This document shows, piece by piece, positions 47,243-57,240 of a DNA stretch of 64,000 nt. The notes beneath the pieces were generated by a model. That model ran no database searches, was not told the origin of the DNA, and worked only from the letters and a program-made list of their open reading frames with translations. Source of the DNA: Siphonodentalium dalli (Eukaryota > Mollusca > Scaphopoda > Gadilida > Siphonodentaliidae); assembly GCA_032622095.1 (NCBI GenBank), contig CP136061.1, positions 262,850,077-262,914,076 on the forward strand, in the 5' to 3' direction. The stretch's first letter is position 1. Each line of letters begins with the position of its first letter. The translations under genes and the position numbers were made by a program.

Positions 47243-50200
47243 TCACTGCACAATAGTCCGCATCAGTTCTCTTAACATGTAAGGTGGCATGTCCACAAAA
47301 ATATCTTTGGTTGATATATTCCTTAACAATACTGACCTGGAAATAAACTCTGATTCTGGTATCTCCACAGTACTGTTGGTAATAAAGTCTCCTTGAAACA
47401 CATATGGTTTCTTCCTTGTCCTGGTCGATTTTCTCTTCGTTACTTGTGGCAATGGTAGATTTGCTTCTATCACTTCTTCACATTCAATCTCTATTTGAGG
47501 TTGCTGTGTGATCTCTTCCGGTTCTGGGTGTTGAATGTCTACAACAGAAAATTCCTCTGATGGCTCTCTGTCTTGTAGACTATCATCGCCACATTCGTTA
47601 TCATCTCCCGCAGTTATCAAAACGACATCTGGGGTTTTCTTGGGTGCACCCTTAATAATAACTACTTCTTCAAACTCTTCGTCGGAAATATCACTATCCA
47701 CTGGTACAACTTGATTTTTAGTCTTTGTAACTATATTCCTTGGTACAGGTACTGGTTTAGTACTCTGTTCCTCTTCGACCGTCCAATTTACAGGTAGTAA
47801 ATGGTTTCTATGGATAGTTTTCTTCTTCCCTTCTACCGTCTCTACCACAAATACAGGAATGTCTTTAACTGGTTGATCTATAATGGTATAGATAGGTTTG
47901 TCATACTTGTCGCTTAATTTGTGTGGTCCATCGAAAGCAAGAATTCTCACCAATACCTTGTCACCAATCTCCAGTTTGGTAGCTCGTGCTTTATGATTGT
48001 AGTTCTTCTTACTTCTTCGTTGATTCTTCTCCACACATTCAGCTACTCTTTCAACTGCTTCGGACATCCTCTTCCTCATCTGGATAATATATTCAGATAC
48101 CGACTGTCCTGCTTCATCTTCTCGTATTCCAAATGCGGCATCTATGGCCATCTTTGGTTGACGTCCGAACATCAAAAAAAATGGTGAGATTCCAGTCGTT
48201 TCATGACGAGTACAGTTATATGCATGTACGAATGGTCCTATGTATTTTCTCCAATCTGCTTTCTGGTCATTTTCTAATGTTCCTAACATGCTGATTAAGG
48301 TTCTGTTGAATCTCTCACACATTCCATTCCCTTGCGGGTGATACGGCGTGGTTCTGGACTTTTCCATTCCGCAAAGATTGCATAACTGTTTGATTACATT
48401 TGATTCAAAGTTACCACCCTGGTCTGAATGTATACGATGTGGTAAACCATAATGAACAACAAAGTTGTTATAAAAGACCTCAGCCGTCGTCTCTGCTGTT
48501 TGATTTCTTGTTACATATGCTTGGGCATATCTCGTAAAGTGATCAGTCACTACCAACACCGTCTTTAGTCCTCCCTTGCATGGCTCTAATGTGAGAAAAT
48601 CCATACAGACAAGTTCCAATGGTTGAGTTGTCTTTATTGAGACCAATGGAGCTGTAGTATTTGTTGCTGATTTTCTTCTCACGCATCTTTGGCAGTTCTT
48701 TAGAAATTCTTCAACAGTACTATCTATTCCGGGCCAGTAAAATCTTTCTTTCAGCAACGAAATTGTCCTGTCCCTGCCTGGATGACCGATGTTGCTATGG
48801 AGAGCAGTAAGTGCCGTATTTACTTTAACAGCTGGTAATATGAGTTGTTTTCTTTGAATTCCATTGAAATCTGTTTCACGGTACAAAACGCCTCTCTCCA
48901 TCTTCAATGAATCAAAGTGTCGATGAAAAGCTGAGTGTTCTTTACCCTTTGGAAAGACTTCTCTTCGTGGTTGGAATCCTTTCCGAACTTGCATCATCCA
49001 AGGCCCGATTATTGGATCTTCACTTTGTAATCTCCTCCATTCTGTTGGACCCATTTCATCTATATCACTCCCTATATTGGAATAATTTAAATCTTCAACT
49101 TCTCCTGATGAATATAAACTTCCACAATAAGCACCTTGAAACTGTATAGCATTGCAAATTTCTTTAACAACATTTCCTGGAATTACAGTTTCGACACTCT
49201 GAGAACTTCCAGGGATTCTTGAAAGTGCATCAGCATCAGCGTTGTTCCGCCCCGGTCGATATCGAATGTCGAAATCGTATGAACCCAGGGCAGACAACCA
49301 CCGATGACCGGTAGCATCCATCTTTGCCGTAGTTAATGCATACGTCATGGGGTTGTTGTCCGTTAGAACTACAAACTGATTTCCATAAAGGTAATCATGA
49401 AATTTGTCCACCACAGCCCATTTAAGTGCTAAGAACTCTTGTTTATGAGCTGGGTAGTTCCGTTCACTTTTCGTCACTCCTCTGCTGGCATACGCGATGA
49501 CACGTTTTTCACCATTCTGGTCTTGGTACAAAATAGCGCCGAGTCCTTCCGCAGAGCTATCTGTATGCAATTCGAATGGTAACGAAAAGTCTGGATAACC
49601 CAGTATTGGATATTTGGTTAACCTGTCTTTTAACGTATCAAACGCTTTCTGTTGGTCCTCCTCCCATTTCCATATGCCCTTGAATTCTGACTTGCACTTT
49701 ACTTTCCTTTTCTTGTTGTTCCCATGTGGAATAAGCTCTGTGAGTGGCTTTGATATCCTGGCAAAATCTTTAACGAACTTCCTATAGTATCCTGCAAAAC
49801 CGAGAAACCTTCTAACTTCTTCTGGGGTCTTTGGTATAGGCCACCCTAACACTTTCTCTATCTTACTCCCATCTGGTTCCACGCCTTCGCCTGATACACA
49901 ATGTCCAACATAAATAACTTTCCTTTTGAAGAATTTGCACTTCTTCGGTGATAATTTTAATCCACATTCTCGAAGTCTTTGGAATAATCCACGCAGTCTG
50001 CACACCGCTTCTTTGAAATTTTCTGCATATGAAATTACGTCGTCTACGAAAACCACACACGTCTTAAGGTTTAATCCTTCCAGGCACTGTTCCATAAGTC
50101 TCTGGTAGGTAGCACCTGAATTTGATAATCCGAAAGGTAAACGGTTAAACGAATAATGTCCAAGTGGTCCTGCTGTAAACGCAGTTCTGTCTTTGTGTTC

Positions 50201-51508
50201 TTCATGCATCCCTACCTGGTGATAGCCCATAGCCATGTCACAGACGGAAAAATACCTTGAATTTGCAAGACAATCCAGAAGATCCTCCACCCGTGGCAGT
50301 GCATATGCATCTTTGATGGTCCTTTTGTTTAGTAAGCGATAATCGATAGCCATCCTAATGTCCCCATTCTTCTTCCGTACCAACACCATGTTTGACGCCC
50401 ATGGGCTGTGAGAAGGGCTGATAACCATGGCTGTTATTAGACGCTGTAGGTGATCTTTGACTTCATCAATCATCGATGGCGGTATTTTACGATAACGCTG
50501 TTTGACTGGAGTCTCATCGGTTAACTCGATCTTGTGTTCAACTCTGTTTGAAAATCCAATATCTGTGTCACTACTGGAAAATATATCTGTAAACTCTTTG
50601 ATTAAATCTTCGGCTATTTTCTTCTGATTTTCATCTAACGATTCTTCAACTTGTATATTGTTCATGACAAAATCCTCTTTATGGTTCTCTTTATTCTTCT
50701 CTTTTGTTGTTATCTTCACTGGCTGTGCTTCTGCAACAATGGCTTTAGGTGAAATTGTCACAGTTTCTGTAGAAATGTTTGCGAAACAAACACTGAACAC
50801 CTTCTTTTCTGTGTTGTAATTGAATACTAATGGCGGAACATCCAATTGTTTTGACAAGATGCCGTCTTCGTATGGTTGCAATAAACACAATGTATCACAA
50901 TAAGGAATCTTGTTGTCCATAACACAAGTTATTTCTCTCTGCTTGTTGGGTTGTATCACTATTTTCTGAGATTCCGCACTCTTGACGACACCAATTCGAA
51001 AATTGTTCTGTCGGAGTTGTTTCTCTCGAAGTGATATACATCGGAATGTAAGAAACCATGGCGTAGTAAGTTTTGCTGTTTGTAAAAATCTCACACCATT
51101 TTGGAACTTACATTTATCCATTAGTATGTTGAGAACATTTGTTCCCAGCAACAATGGTACTTTGGTATTGTATTTATTATTAGGCACAACTAATAACACA
51201 CAAGTCTGAACCTCAGTCCCTGATAAATCAGGCATCTGAATGTCCAATGTAATGAAACCTAGATACCCCAGGTTTTCACCATTTGCACACTCTATGTTTA
51301 CAATTGAATCAAGTGGTTCAATTTGTAAATAATTCAAATGTGTAGAATAGAATTGTTCACAGACCGTACTTACTGTACTTCCAGTATCTAATAATGCCAT
51401 ACAACTTACACCTTTAATCAAAACTGTCACCTCCGTGGGGCCTCCACTTAGTCCCGGAGTTTCTCTATTAGGTGCTTGTGAGTTTTCTTCAAACTCAGAA
51501 GGATCCAT
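47243..51508 (-). CDS. pol: Pol polyprotein of gypsy 2 (PR-RT-RNase H-IN), intact 1421 codons
   Basis: Protease LLDTGSTVS with Asp41. RT: MVLVRKKNGDIRMAIDYR (375-391), YFSVCDMAMGYHQVG, LPFGLSNSGATYQRL and catalytic FVDD at 487-490 (Phe for the usual Tyr). RNase H: HTDSSAEGLG with Asp650, Glu691, Asp717. Integrase: zinc H904/H909, C939/C942, then Asp970, Asp1029 (HSDQGG), Glu1065, the DD35E spacing. The C-terminal domain around residues 1180-1280 has LEIGDKVLVR; an acidic tail follows. No stops or missing catalytic residues. The first ATG (51508) lies 27 bases past the gag stop, but the frame is open upstream to the slippery site, so expression is likely by -1 frameshift from gag. Confidence 0.95.
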   Translation of the reverse strand: MDPSEFEENSQAPNRETPGLSGGPTEVTVLIKGVSCMALLDTGSTVSTVCEQFYSTHLNYLQIEPLDSIVNIECANGENLGYLGFITLDIQMPDLSGTEVQTCVLLVVPNNKYNTKVPLLLGTNVLNILMDKCKFQNGVRFLQTAKLTTPWFLTFRCISLREKQLRQNNFRIGVVKSAESQKIVIQPNKQREITCVMDNKIPYCDTLCLLQPYEDGILSKQLDVPPLVFNYNTEKKVFSVCFANISTETVTISPKAIVAEAQPVKITTKEKNKENHKEDFVMNNIQVEESLDENQKKIAEDLIKEFTDIFSSSDTDIGFSNRVEHKIELTDETPVKQRYRKIPPSMIDEVKDHLQRLITAMVISPSHSPWASNMVLVRKKNGDIRMAIDYRLLNKRTIKDAYALPRVEDLLDCLANSRYFSVCDMAMGYHQVGMHEEHKDRTAFTAGPLGHYSFNRLPFGLSNSGATYQRLMEQCLEGLNLKTCVVFVDDVISYAENFKEAVCRLRGLFQRLRECGLKLSPKKCKFFKRKVIYVGHCVSGEGVEPDGSKIEKVLGWPIPKTPEEVRRFLGFAGYYRKFVKDFARISKPLTELIPHGNNKKRKVKCKSEFKGIWKWEEDQQKAFDTLKDRLTKYPILGYPDFSLPFELHTDSSAEGLGAILYQDQNGEKRVIAYASRGVTKSERNYPAHKQEFLALKWAVVDKFHDYLYGNQFVVLTDNNPMTYALTTAKMDATGHRWLSALGSYDFDIRYRPGRNNADADALSRIPGSSQSVETVIPGNVVKEICNAIQFQGAYCGSLYSSGEVEDLNYSNIGSDIDEMGPTEWRRLQSEDPIIGPWMMQVRKGFQPRREVFPKGKEHSAFHRHFDSLKMERGVLYRETDFNGIQRKQLILPAVKVNTALTALHSNIGHPGRDRTISLLKERFYWPGIDSTVEEFLKNCQRCVRRKSATNTTAPLVSIKTTQPLELVCMDFLTLEPCKGGLKTVLVVTDHFTRYAQAYVTRNQTAETTAEVFYNNFVVHYGLPHRIHSDQGGNFESNVIKQLCNLCGMEKSRTTPYHPQGNGMCERFNRTLISMLGTLENDQKADWRKYIGPFVHAYNCTRHETTGISPFFLMFGRQPKMAIDAAFGIREDEAGQSVSEYIIQMRKRMSEAVERVAECVEKNQRRSKKNYNHKARATKLEIGDKVLVRILAFDGPHKLSDKYDKPIYTIIDQPVKDIPVFVVETVEGKKKTIHRNHLLPVNWTVEEEQSTKPVPVPRNIVTKTKNQVVPVDSDISDEEFEEVVIIKGAPKKTPDVVLITAGDDNECGDDSLQDREPSEEFSVVDIQHPEPEEITQQPQIEIECEEVIEANLPLPQVTKRKSTRTRKKPYVFQGDFITNSTVEIPESEFISRSVLLRNISTKDIFVDMPPYMLRELMRTIVQ

Positions 51509-51547
51509 GTTCGCACCTTTGTTGACATGAATCCCTACCCGTTTAAA
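51470..51547 (-). promoter_or_regulatory. -1 ribosomal frameshift signal: slippery site plus pseudoknot
   Basis: On the minus strand TTTAAAC (51541-51547) is in the correct X XXY YYZ phase of gag and is followed by GGG and the gag stop TAG (51535-51537). After a 6-base spacer, stem 1 pairs GGATTCATGT (51525-51534) with ACATGGATCC (51501-51510): ten pairs, one of them G-U. Loop bases AGGTGC (51513-51518) pair perfectly with GCACCT (51470-51475), making stem 2. Between them is a 7-bp hairpin TGAGTTT/AAACTCA with loop GAAGA (51479-51497), a third stem. The -1 frame enters pol with no stop. The structure is predicted by hand. Confidence 0.82.
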
Positions 51548-52649
51548 GGCTTGTTACCCGTTTTAGACGATGGTACCCTACATCCAGAAGCCACATGTCC
51601 TGGTAAACGACAATTCCAGCAAGTTATCTCCCTTTCTGTAGTACCTGAACCTGTGAAAGAACTTTCTTTCTGTCTACTTACGTTGGAAGAATATGGCCTA
51701 TCTTGGTTTCCACCATACGACCTACCTCTGGAATAACCTCTATAATTGCTACCACCTCTAAAACTTCCTCGACCTCTGGTATTACCTCTGTTATAGTTTC
51801 CTTCTTGTCTATTGTAATTTGGATAATTACCTGTATCTCGGTTCCTCAACTGTCTCACTTCAGTTGCTAATGACTCCATTTGTTTCTGTAGTTTTTCTAA
51901 GTCAGAAGACTGCTTATGCTGTGTCTGCTGAACATGTATACTAACCTTCCCTTTATCCTTTGTAACAGGGTGATCAGCTTCAATACGTCTCAGCTCTACT
52001 ACCAATCCCTCAAATGATCTGGATTTTTCTAACTGAAATGCACTCACGTCTTTCAATTCCTGCCGTAAACCTGTCCACAGCATACGCTTCAACATTTCAT
52101 CACTGTCATCAATGCGTATTGTCTGCATGGCTTGATTCAAAGTATCTTCCAACCGACAACTCCATGTAACAATATCTTCATCATCCCTCTGCTTTGAACT
52201 ATAAAATTTGGCCAGTACCTGTTCCTTAGATTCCACTGCACCAAATACACTGGAAAGTTTCTTAATTACCTCTAAGGAAGTGGCATGTGGGCCAAGACGA
52301 ATTAAAGTTCTGGCCGCCTTTCCCTTAAGTGACCTTCTAATTGCTTGAAGTAACTCACTTTCCTTTATCCGTGCTGCCTCAAACACTCAAGTTCATATTT
52401 CCAAGAATCAAAGGAGCTCTCTCCCTTCTCACCTGAAAACGTAGGCAACTTCAATTGTTGTTGCACAACTATGTGCTCATTTATCTCACCTTCATTCTCG
52501 GTTTTAACATTCTGTTGTGTTAACCACACTTCTAACTCTTCAGGGCTGCTTACCTTTGGCTTTACTCCCATTTTACTAAACCCTTTTAATATAGATTCAA
52601 ATTCTTCTTGCTCCATTTTAATTTGCTCACTTGTATTCTTACCTGCCAT
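51535..52649 (-). CDS. gag: Gag of gypsy 2, with one frame break
   Basis: The ATG at 52649 opens 94 codons (MAGKNTSEQIKM...). The protein then continues in another frame from about 52386 to the stop at 51535. The break falls at the TTT at 52381-52383, where one extra T would join SFDSWKYELEC to the following EAARIKESELLQAIRRSLKG. The capsid part resembles the Ty3-type gag related to PNMA proteins (by memory). The C-terminal part has an RG-rich stretch (GRGSFRGGSNYRGYSRGR) and a zinc knuckle CWNCRLPGHVASGC. It forms the particle and packages RNA. In an otherwise intact element the break may be a sequencing error. Confidence 0.85.
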
Positions 52650-54604
52650 ATAATACCTATGGACTTATAATACCAACTCTACTGAACTATGAACGGTACC
52701 TATATAATCCTGAAACTTTTCAACAATGTAGTAACTCTATATTATTTGACTATAAATAACTTAAGTCAAATTCACCAGTGTAGTGCCACCAAATTATTTG
52801 CTAAATTTCACTAAGTCAAATACCTGATGTCACTTTAAGTAACTATAAAGTATGTAATTCACGAATAAATTAACTAAGTTGAATTACCCATGTAACTTTA
52901 ACGTAGTAGTTCCCAACACAAAGTGAGTAAATTTGCAATAATTAAATTTACTAAGTTGAATTTACTTAAGTCACTTTAAGAAAATATTTCACATCAATCT
53001 CAAGATGACAAAGTCGTATCGCAAGACATTAGACACACCATAGAAGCTATAACCTCCCTGGAAATGACTAACAAATAATTTAATACCTTTGCCACCCTAA
53101 GCAAATGTTCCACATTCACATCAAACTGACTAAGTATTTTAAATTTAATGAACTTAATTGAAGTAAATTAGAAAAAATTTAACAAAATTTAAAATTTAAT
53201 TTACCACAAATTTGTTAAGTATGGCTTGCACACAAAATATGTGTAAAGTTTGAAAAAAAAACTTTTTTTGAAGTTTCACGAGCTAAATAAATTCACAAGT
53301 TTTATTTGTATAAATTTATTTACTGAAAATATTGCTATTTCCAAACTGTTCACAAAATTTTAGCAATATGAAAACTAAATTTGTTCACCAAGTTTTTGTA
53401 GCTATTTAACTGTAACCTGTGTGAACAGTGATAACTGTAGATAACCGGTTAGGTCAAGGTTAATGACCCATTAGTTTATGACCTTGCCTTGATAGCCAAT
53501 TAAGTTACTAATTAATTATAATTGTTAATTGGATGTTTATAATTAATACAGAACTATTTGACTAAATATATCCTAAGTCACGACTGTTGATCCCTGAAAG
53601 AAAATATCACACACTCTCACAATATACCAACACCAGTTAGATCAAACACAAACAGTTAAAAGTGCAGGATGAGGGTGGGGTCATTTTGTTGATAGTCTAT
53701 ATTCACTGTTGGCGATTTCCCAATTTCTAATTTGGAAAAAAAAACCCTTATATCAAAATAATCAAATCACTAGTAACCGACTTGCTTAAACCTGAATGTT
53801 TGACATCATGAAATCTGCCCAATGGACTGTCGATTTTGTCTGCCCTAATTTCCAAGTATATTAATAATCACTCAGTTCAATAAAATTCTAAATTACTACA
53901 GTACTTAGTGTTCATAAGTTGTCACAACCTCTCTAAACATTGTCAATTATCACTGTCAGCACTATTAAGTGTGACACACAGTTCTTCTGTACTATAGTAT
54001 CTAAATGTCAACAAATTTCTACAGTTGAAATTTGATTTTAGAATGTATACATACAGTTGTGTCCAGAAATCACAATTTAACTAACAATTTGACATGAATT
54101 ATAAACTATGTTCTTGTAGCTGTAGTCAGATGAATAACGTTCTTGCTTGCGGACATTATATTGTCAGAATCGACTTCAAAATTGACAGAATTCATTCGGA
54201 TTTCAGATGTCAAACTTCACTCCTGAATACCGCTGTGATCGAAACTGATGTCCTAACCCTCCATTTTAGCCTTCCAGAATCCTGATCTGGGGTAATTAGT
54301 GCCGATTCCAGTTAACAAGGTAACTTTTCCACGTTGCTCAAAAGAACATGCACATAATCTCTAATAAACTAGAGTTTATATCGATTCTCTAAAGTTCAAA
54401 CGAATTTTTTCCACGAAATCTGCTTCTCCAGCTTGGCTGCCGTTAAATGCACGGTACTTCAGTACGTCTGTTTGGTCACAGTTACGGACCTTTTTGGTTA
54501 CGAAAGTTTTTATTTTTCATACCAATTAATATTTCCATGAAAAATACAGAGTTTTTGTTTGTTTCTTGTAATACTTTCGCACGGGCACTATAAATGTCCA
54601 AGAC
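52650..54604 (-). other. Long untranslated leader of gypsy 2
   Basis: Nearly 2 kb of A/T-rich sequence between primer site and gag ATG, without a convincing frame. Expected to hold packaging signals; a ribosome would have to pass many short upstream ATGs, or an internal entry or splicing step would be needed. Confidence 0.6.
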
Positions 54605-54622
54605 CGTCAGTTCGGGGCGCCA
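54605..54622 (-). promoter_or_regulatory. Primer binding site of gypsy 2
   Basis: Minus-strand TGGCGCCCCGAACTGACG begins one base after the 5' LTR and would pair with a tRNA 3' end. I cannot assign the tRNA. Confidence 0.8.
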
Positions 54623-54623
54623 C

Positions 54624-55677
54624 TGTTGTATTTGGGTTTTCCCTTCCCCGTATACTTCCCTGGCCAATCCAGTAGAAATAAGAGCACAACAGATATAGGG
54701 GTGTCGGTTCAAGCCTTGGTCAAGGACTATCCAGTGTTCCCGGGATTTGGGTATAAATCAGAACGAGCTCACCTCATTTCTCTGTATATTCTCTGTAACT
54801 ATCATGGTATAGGTATGATGAATATTCTGGTAGTAGTTATGATACAGGTGAATAGCAACTCCTACGGTCCTCCTAGGTGTGACAACTGAGTTTGTACTGA
54901 GTGACGTTTTCCTGTACCACGGCCAGATTGATCATTTCAAGATTAGTCTATCATAGATGGATAGTGAATGCTCTGAAACATTAAATGGTTATGTACAAAC
55001 AATTGTCATAATATAGCTCATAGCATATCACGCAAATCGCAAATTCACTTAGATCTGCTAAATGTATAATAAATCACATGCGTGATTTATCCATATATTT
55101 ACATGAGTACTGGAATGGGTTAAGACCCAGATATTTGTTACTGCTGAGTTATTAGCAAATCCAATTAACTTTACTGAAACACCACGTGCCTAGATAGTTT
55201 ACTATATAATAGCTGATGAAAGTAAACTGACAATAACTTTAGATAAAAGTATATGACTTTACTACAAGAGAAATCGGACGACAGAACAACGAATCCATCG
55301 GACAAATATTCACCTCATCGTGTAGACAAAAGCAGAATACTTTTCATGTTTATAACATTCAGGTTCTAAATAAACTGCCGAACCAAACAGCATGCATACA
55401 TGTAAATGCAAGATGGCAAAGCACGTCTTTATACGCGCAATGCTTTTGAGAAAAGAGAACGACTTTAGTTCGCCTCCAGTGAATCCAGACTATCGCCAGC
55501 GTGACGGACCAATGAGAAGTTACAATATCTAGTTCACCTAGATTGTTTGATGAGTGCATGGAATGATTTGTCAATGATTACTCCAGTCACCGCTTCGCTT
55601 GTTATTACCTAACATTTAACTCCCAACATGCCAGTGCTGTGCTTTTAACTAATAAAGTGCAAAACACCTCCACCACA
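54624..55677 (-). repeat. 5' LTR of gypsy element 2
   Basis: 1054 bp. On the minus strand it starts TGTGGTGGAGG and ends ATACAACA. Confidence 0.95.
55426..55435 (-). promoter_or_regulatory. Putative TATA box in the 5' LTR
   Basis: Minus-strand GCGTATAAAGACG centred on 55428-55433, about 245 bases into the LTR. A transcription start some 25-30 bases downstream would set the U3/R boundary. The same motif is in the 3' LTR near 46322. Confidence 0.5.
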
Positions 55678-56935
55678 TGTGATTGGGAGGGGGGGGGGTT
55701 GTAACCCCGGGATGGTCGAAAGGGCCAATAGGCCCTTTTCTTCACCCCTCATATTTTTGCCTTTATTGCGTACATAAGAAGTAAAAAGGAGCAATTTTGG
55801 ACTTTTTTTGTGTTCACTTTCTTTTATCTTGTGGTGGATGCTTTGAACAGGAAACCGAGAGCTGAGCCTGTGTCTTGACATATACCGTTCCAGATGTTCT
55901 TTCGAATTGGTCTCGTCCTCGTTCCTGTTACTTCAAATTCGTCAATTCGTACATAATCTGTTCCTATGCCTGGTTTGAGATAACCCCGCCTACTGAATTT
56001 TCTGATTGGCTGCGCCATATATCCTATATATAGATATTTGTCCGGGGAATCTAAGATTTCGCCTAAAAGATATCAATCATTTTCACACTTTGTCTGAACT
56101 TTATTGCACAAAAAGCATTTTATGCGACAGAAATGAATATAGTGAATGATACTCTTTCCATTTCTGTAAATACTTGGCAGTGACGTTGCGTAATTCGTGA
56201 GAAATCTGCGACTTTCTACGAAGAATAAGTTACGTACGTTCTTCGGGGTGCTAATTTCTGATTCAGCGCTCACCGTTCCTGGCCAATTGTACGCTTTGTT
56301 CGCAAAAGTAATATCTAAATGTTGCAATATTAATGAAGAGGATATGCTAGCCTTTCGAATGATGTATAATATGTATCGTTACATAGCGTAAAACGCGAGT
56401 AATATGCGCTTATATCTCTGTTCCTGATTCCTGTTAGTCGGATATTTTCCAGTGTTTAGCTAATTTCTTATTCAACGCTCGCCGTTCCTGGCCAAGTGTA
56501 CGCTTTGTTCGCAATATTAGTGTCTAATTGTTGCAATATTAATGAAGAGGATATGCTAACCTTTCGAATGATTTATAATATGTATCGTTACATAGCGCAA
56601 AACGCGATAAATGTGAGCTTATATCTCTGTTCCTGATTCCCGGTACTCGGATTTTTTCGTTTTTAGCTAATTTCTTATTCAACGCTCGGCGTTCCTGGCC
56701 AAGTGTACGCTTTGTTCGCAATATTAGTGTCTAAATGTTGCACTATTAATGAAGGGGCTATGCTAACCTTTCGAATGATGTATAATATGTATCGTTACAT
56801 AGAGCAAAACGCGAGAAATGTGAGCTTATATCTCTGTTCCTCGTTCCTGTTACTCGAAATAGTCATTCTGTTACTCGGAACTCGTTCCTGTTCCTCGTTC
56901 CGTTCCTGTTACTCGAAATAGTCAATCCCCATAAT
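55678..56935. repeat. Foldback right arm, rest of 1.66-kb unit 3
   Basis: Resumes at the TGTG duplication and runs through single-copy sequence and three 205-bp subrepeats to the end of the arm, where GTTACTCGAAATAGTCAATC mirrors 39485. Confidence 0.85.
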
Positions 56936-57128
56936 GCGACGGATTGGGTACGTCGACGGGGAGTAATGCTGTTCAGAAATTGGTGCTTCCCAGGCAAGTG
57001 TGAGTATTAATATATATAGTGGAAATATTTATCTAACTTTTAGTTTAATAATGTGTGCCCTTCCATCATTTTTAGTGGCATGATGGGGTATAATGTGCTT
57101 ATGTGTCGCATTATGCCCCACATTACCC
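56936..57128. other. Right subterminal region and TIR of the foldback element
   Basis: About 190 bases, much shorter than the left counterpart. ATAATGCGAC occurs near 56931, and the terminal GTCGCATTATGCCCCACATT ends the element. Confidence 0.7.
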
Positions 57129-57130
57129 TA

Positions 57131-57240
57131 TAAATATTACATTGATGTAAAATCAGCAGCCACGTAGAAATTTTATGATTTGAATGCTTTGAGTAGAATT
57201 ACGGCCAAAATAAATATTTTAAAAACATATTGGCATGTTA
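57131..57240 (+). repeat. B2 repeat, second segment
   Basis: Continues B1 homology from TAAATATTACATTG to GGCATGTTA, then the Helitron begins. Confidence 0.88.

Larger units (their letters stand above)
45518..55677 (-). mobile_element. Ty3/gypsy LTR retrotransposon 2, young and nearly intact, 10160 bp
   Basis: Both LTRs are 1054 bp (45518-46571, 54624-55677) and no difference was found where compared by eye. The 4-bp target duplication is TGTG (45514-45517, 55678-55681); other foldback units show the empty GTGTGTGATTGGG. Primer site, long leader, gag, -1 frameshift signal, full-length pol, polypurine tract and LTR follow in order on the minus strand. The only defect seen is one frame break in gag at a T-run. 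There is no env. Confidence 0.95.
38671..57128. mobile_element. Giant foldback DNA element, TA duplication
   Basis: The ends are 24-bp perfect inverted repeats starting GGGTAATGTGGGGCATAATG, flanked by TA (38669-38670, 57129-57130). B1 shows the empty TA site. Without the nested gypsy it is about 8.3 kb. The left arm (about 39485-41561) holds one unit; the right arm (about 41788-56935) holds three tandem 1.66-kb units in opposite orientation. There is no transposase frame, so it is non-autonomous. TA duplication and TIRs suggest Tc1/mariner/pogo-type mobilisation, which is inference. Confidence 0.8.
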
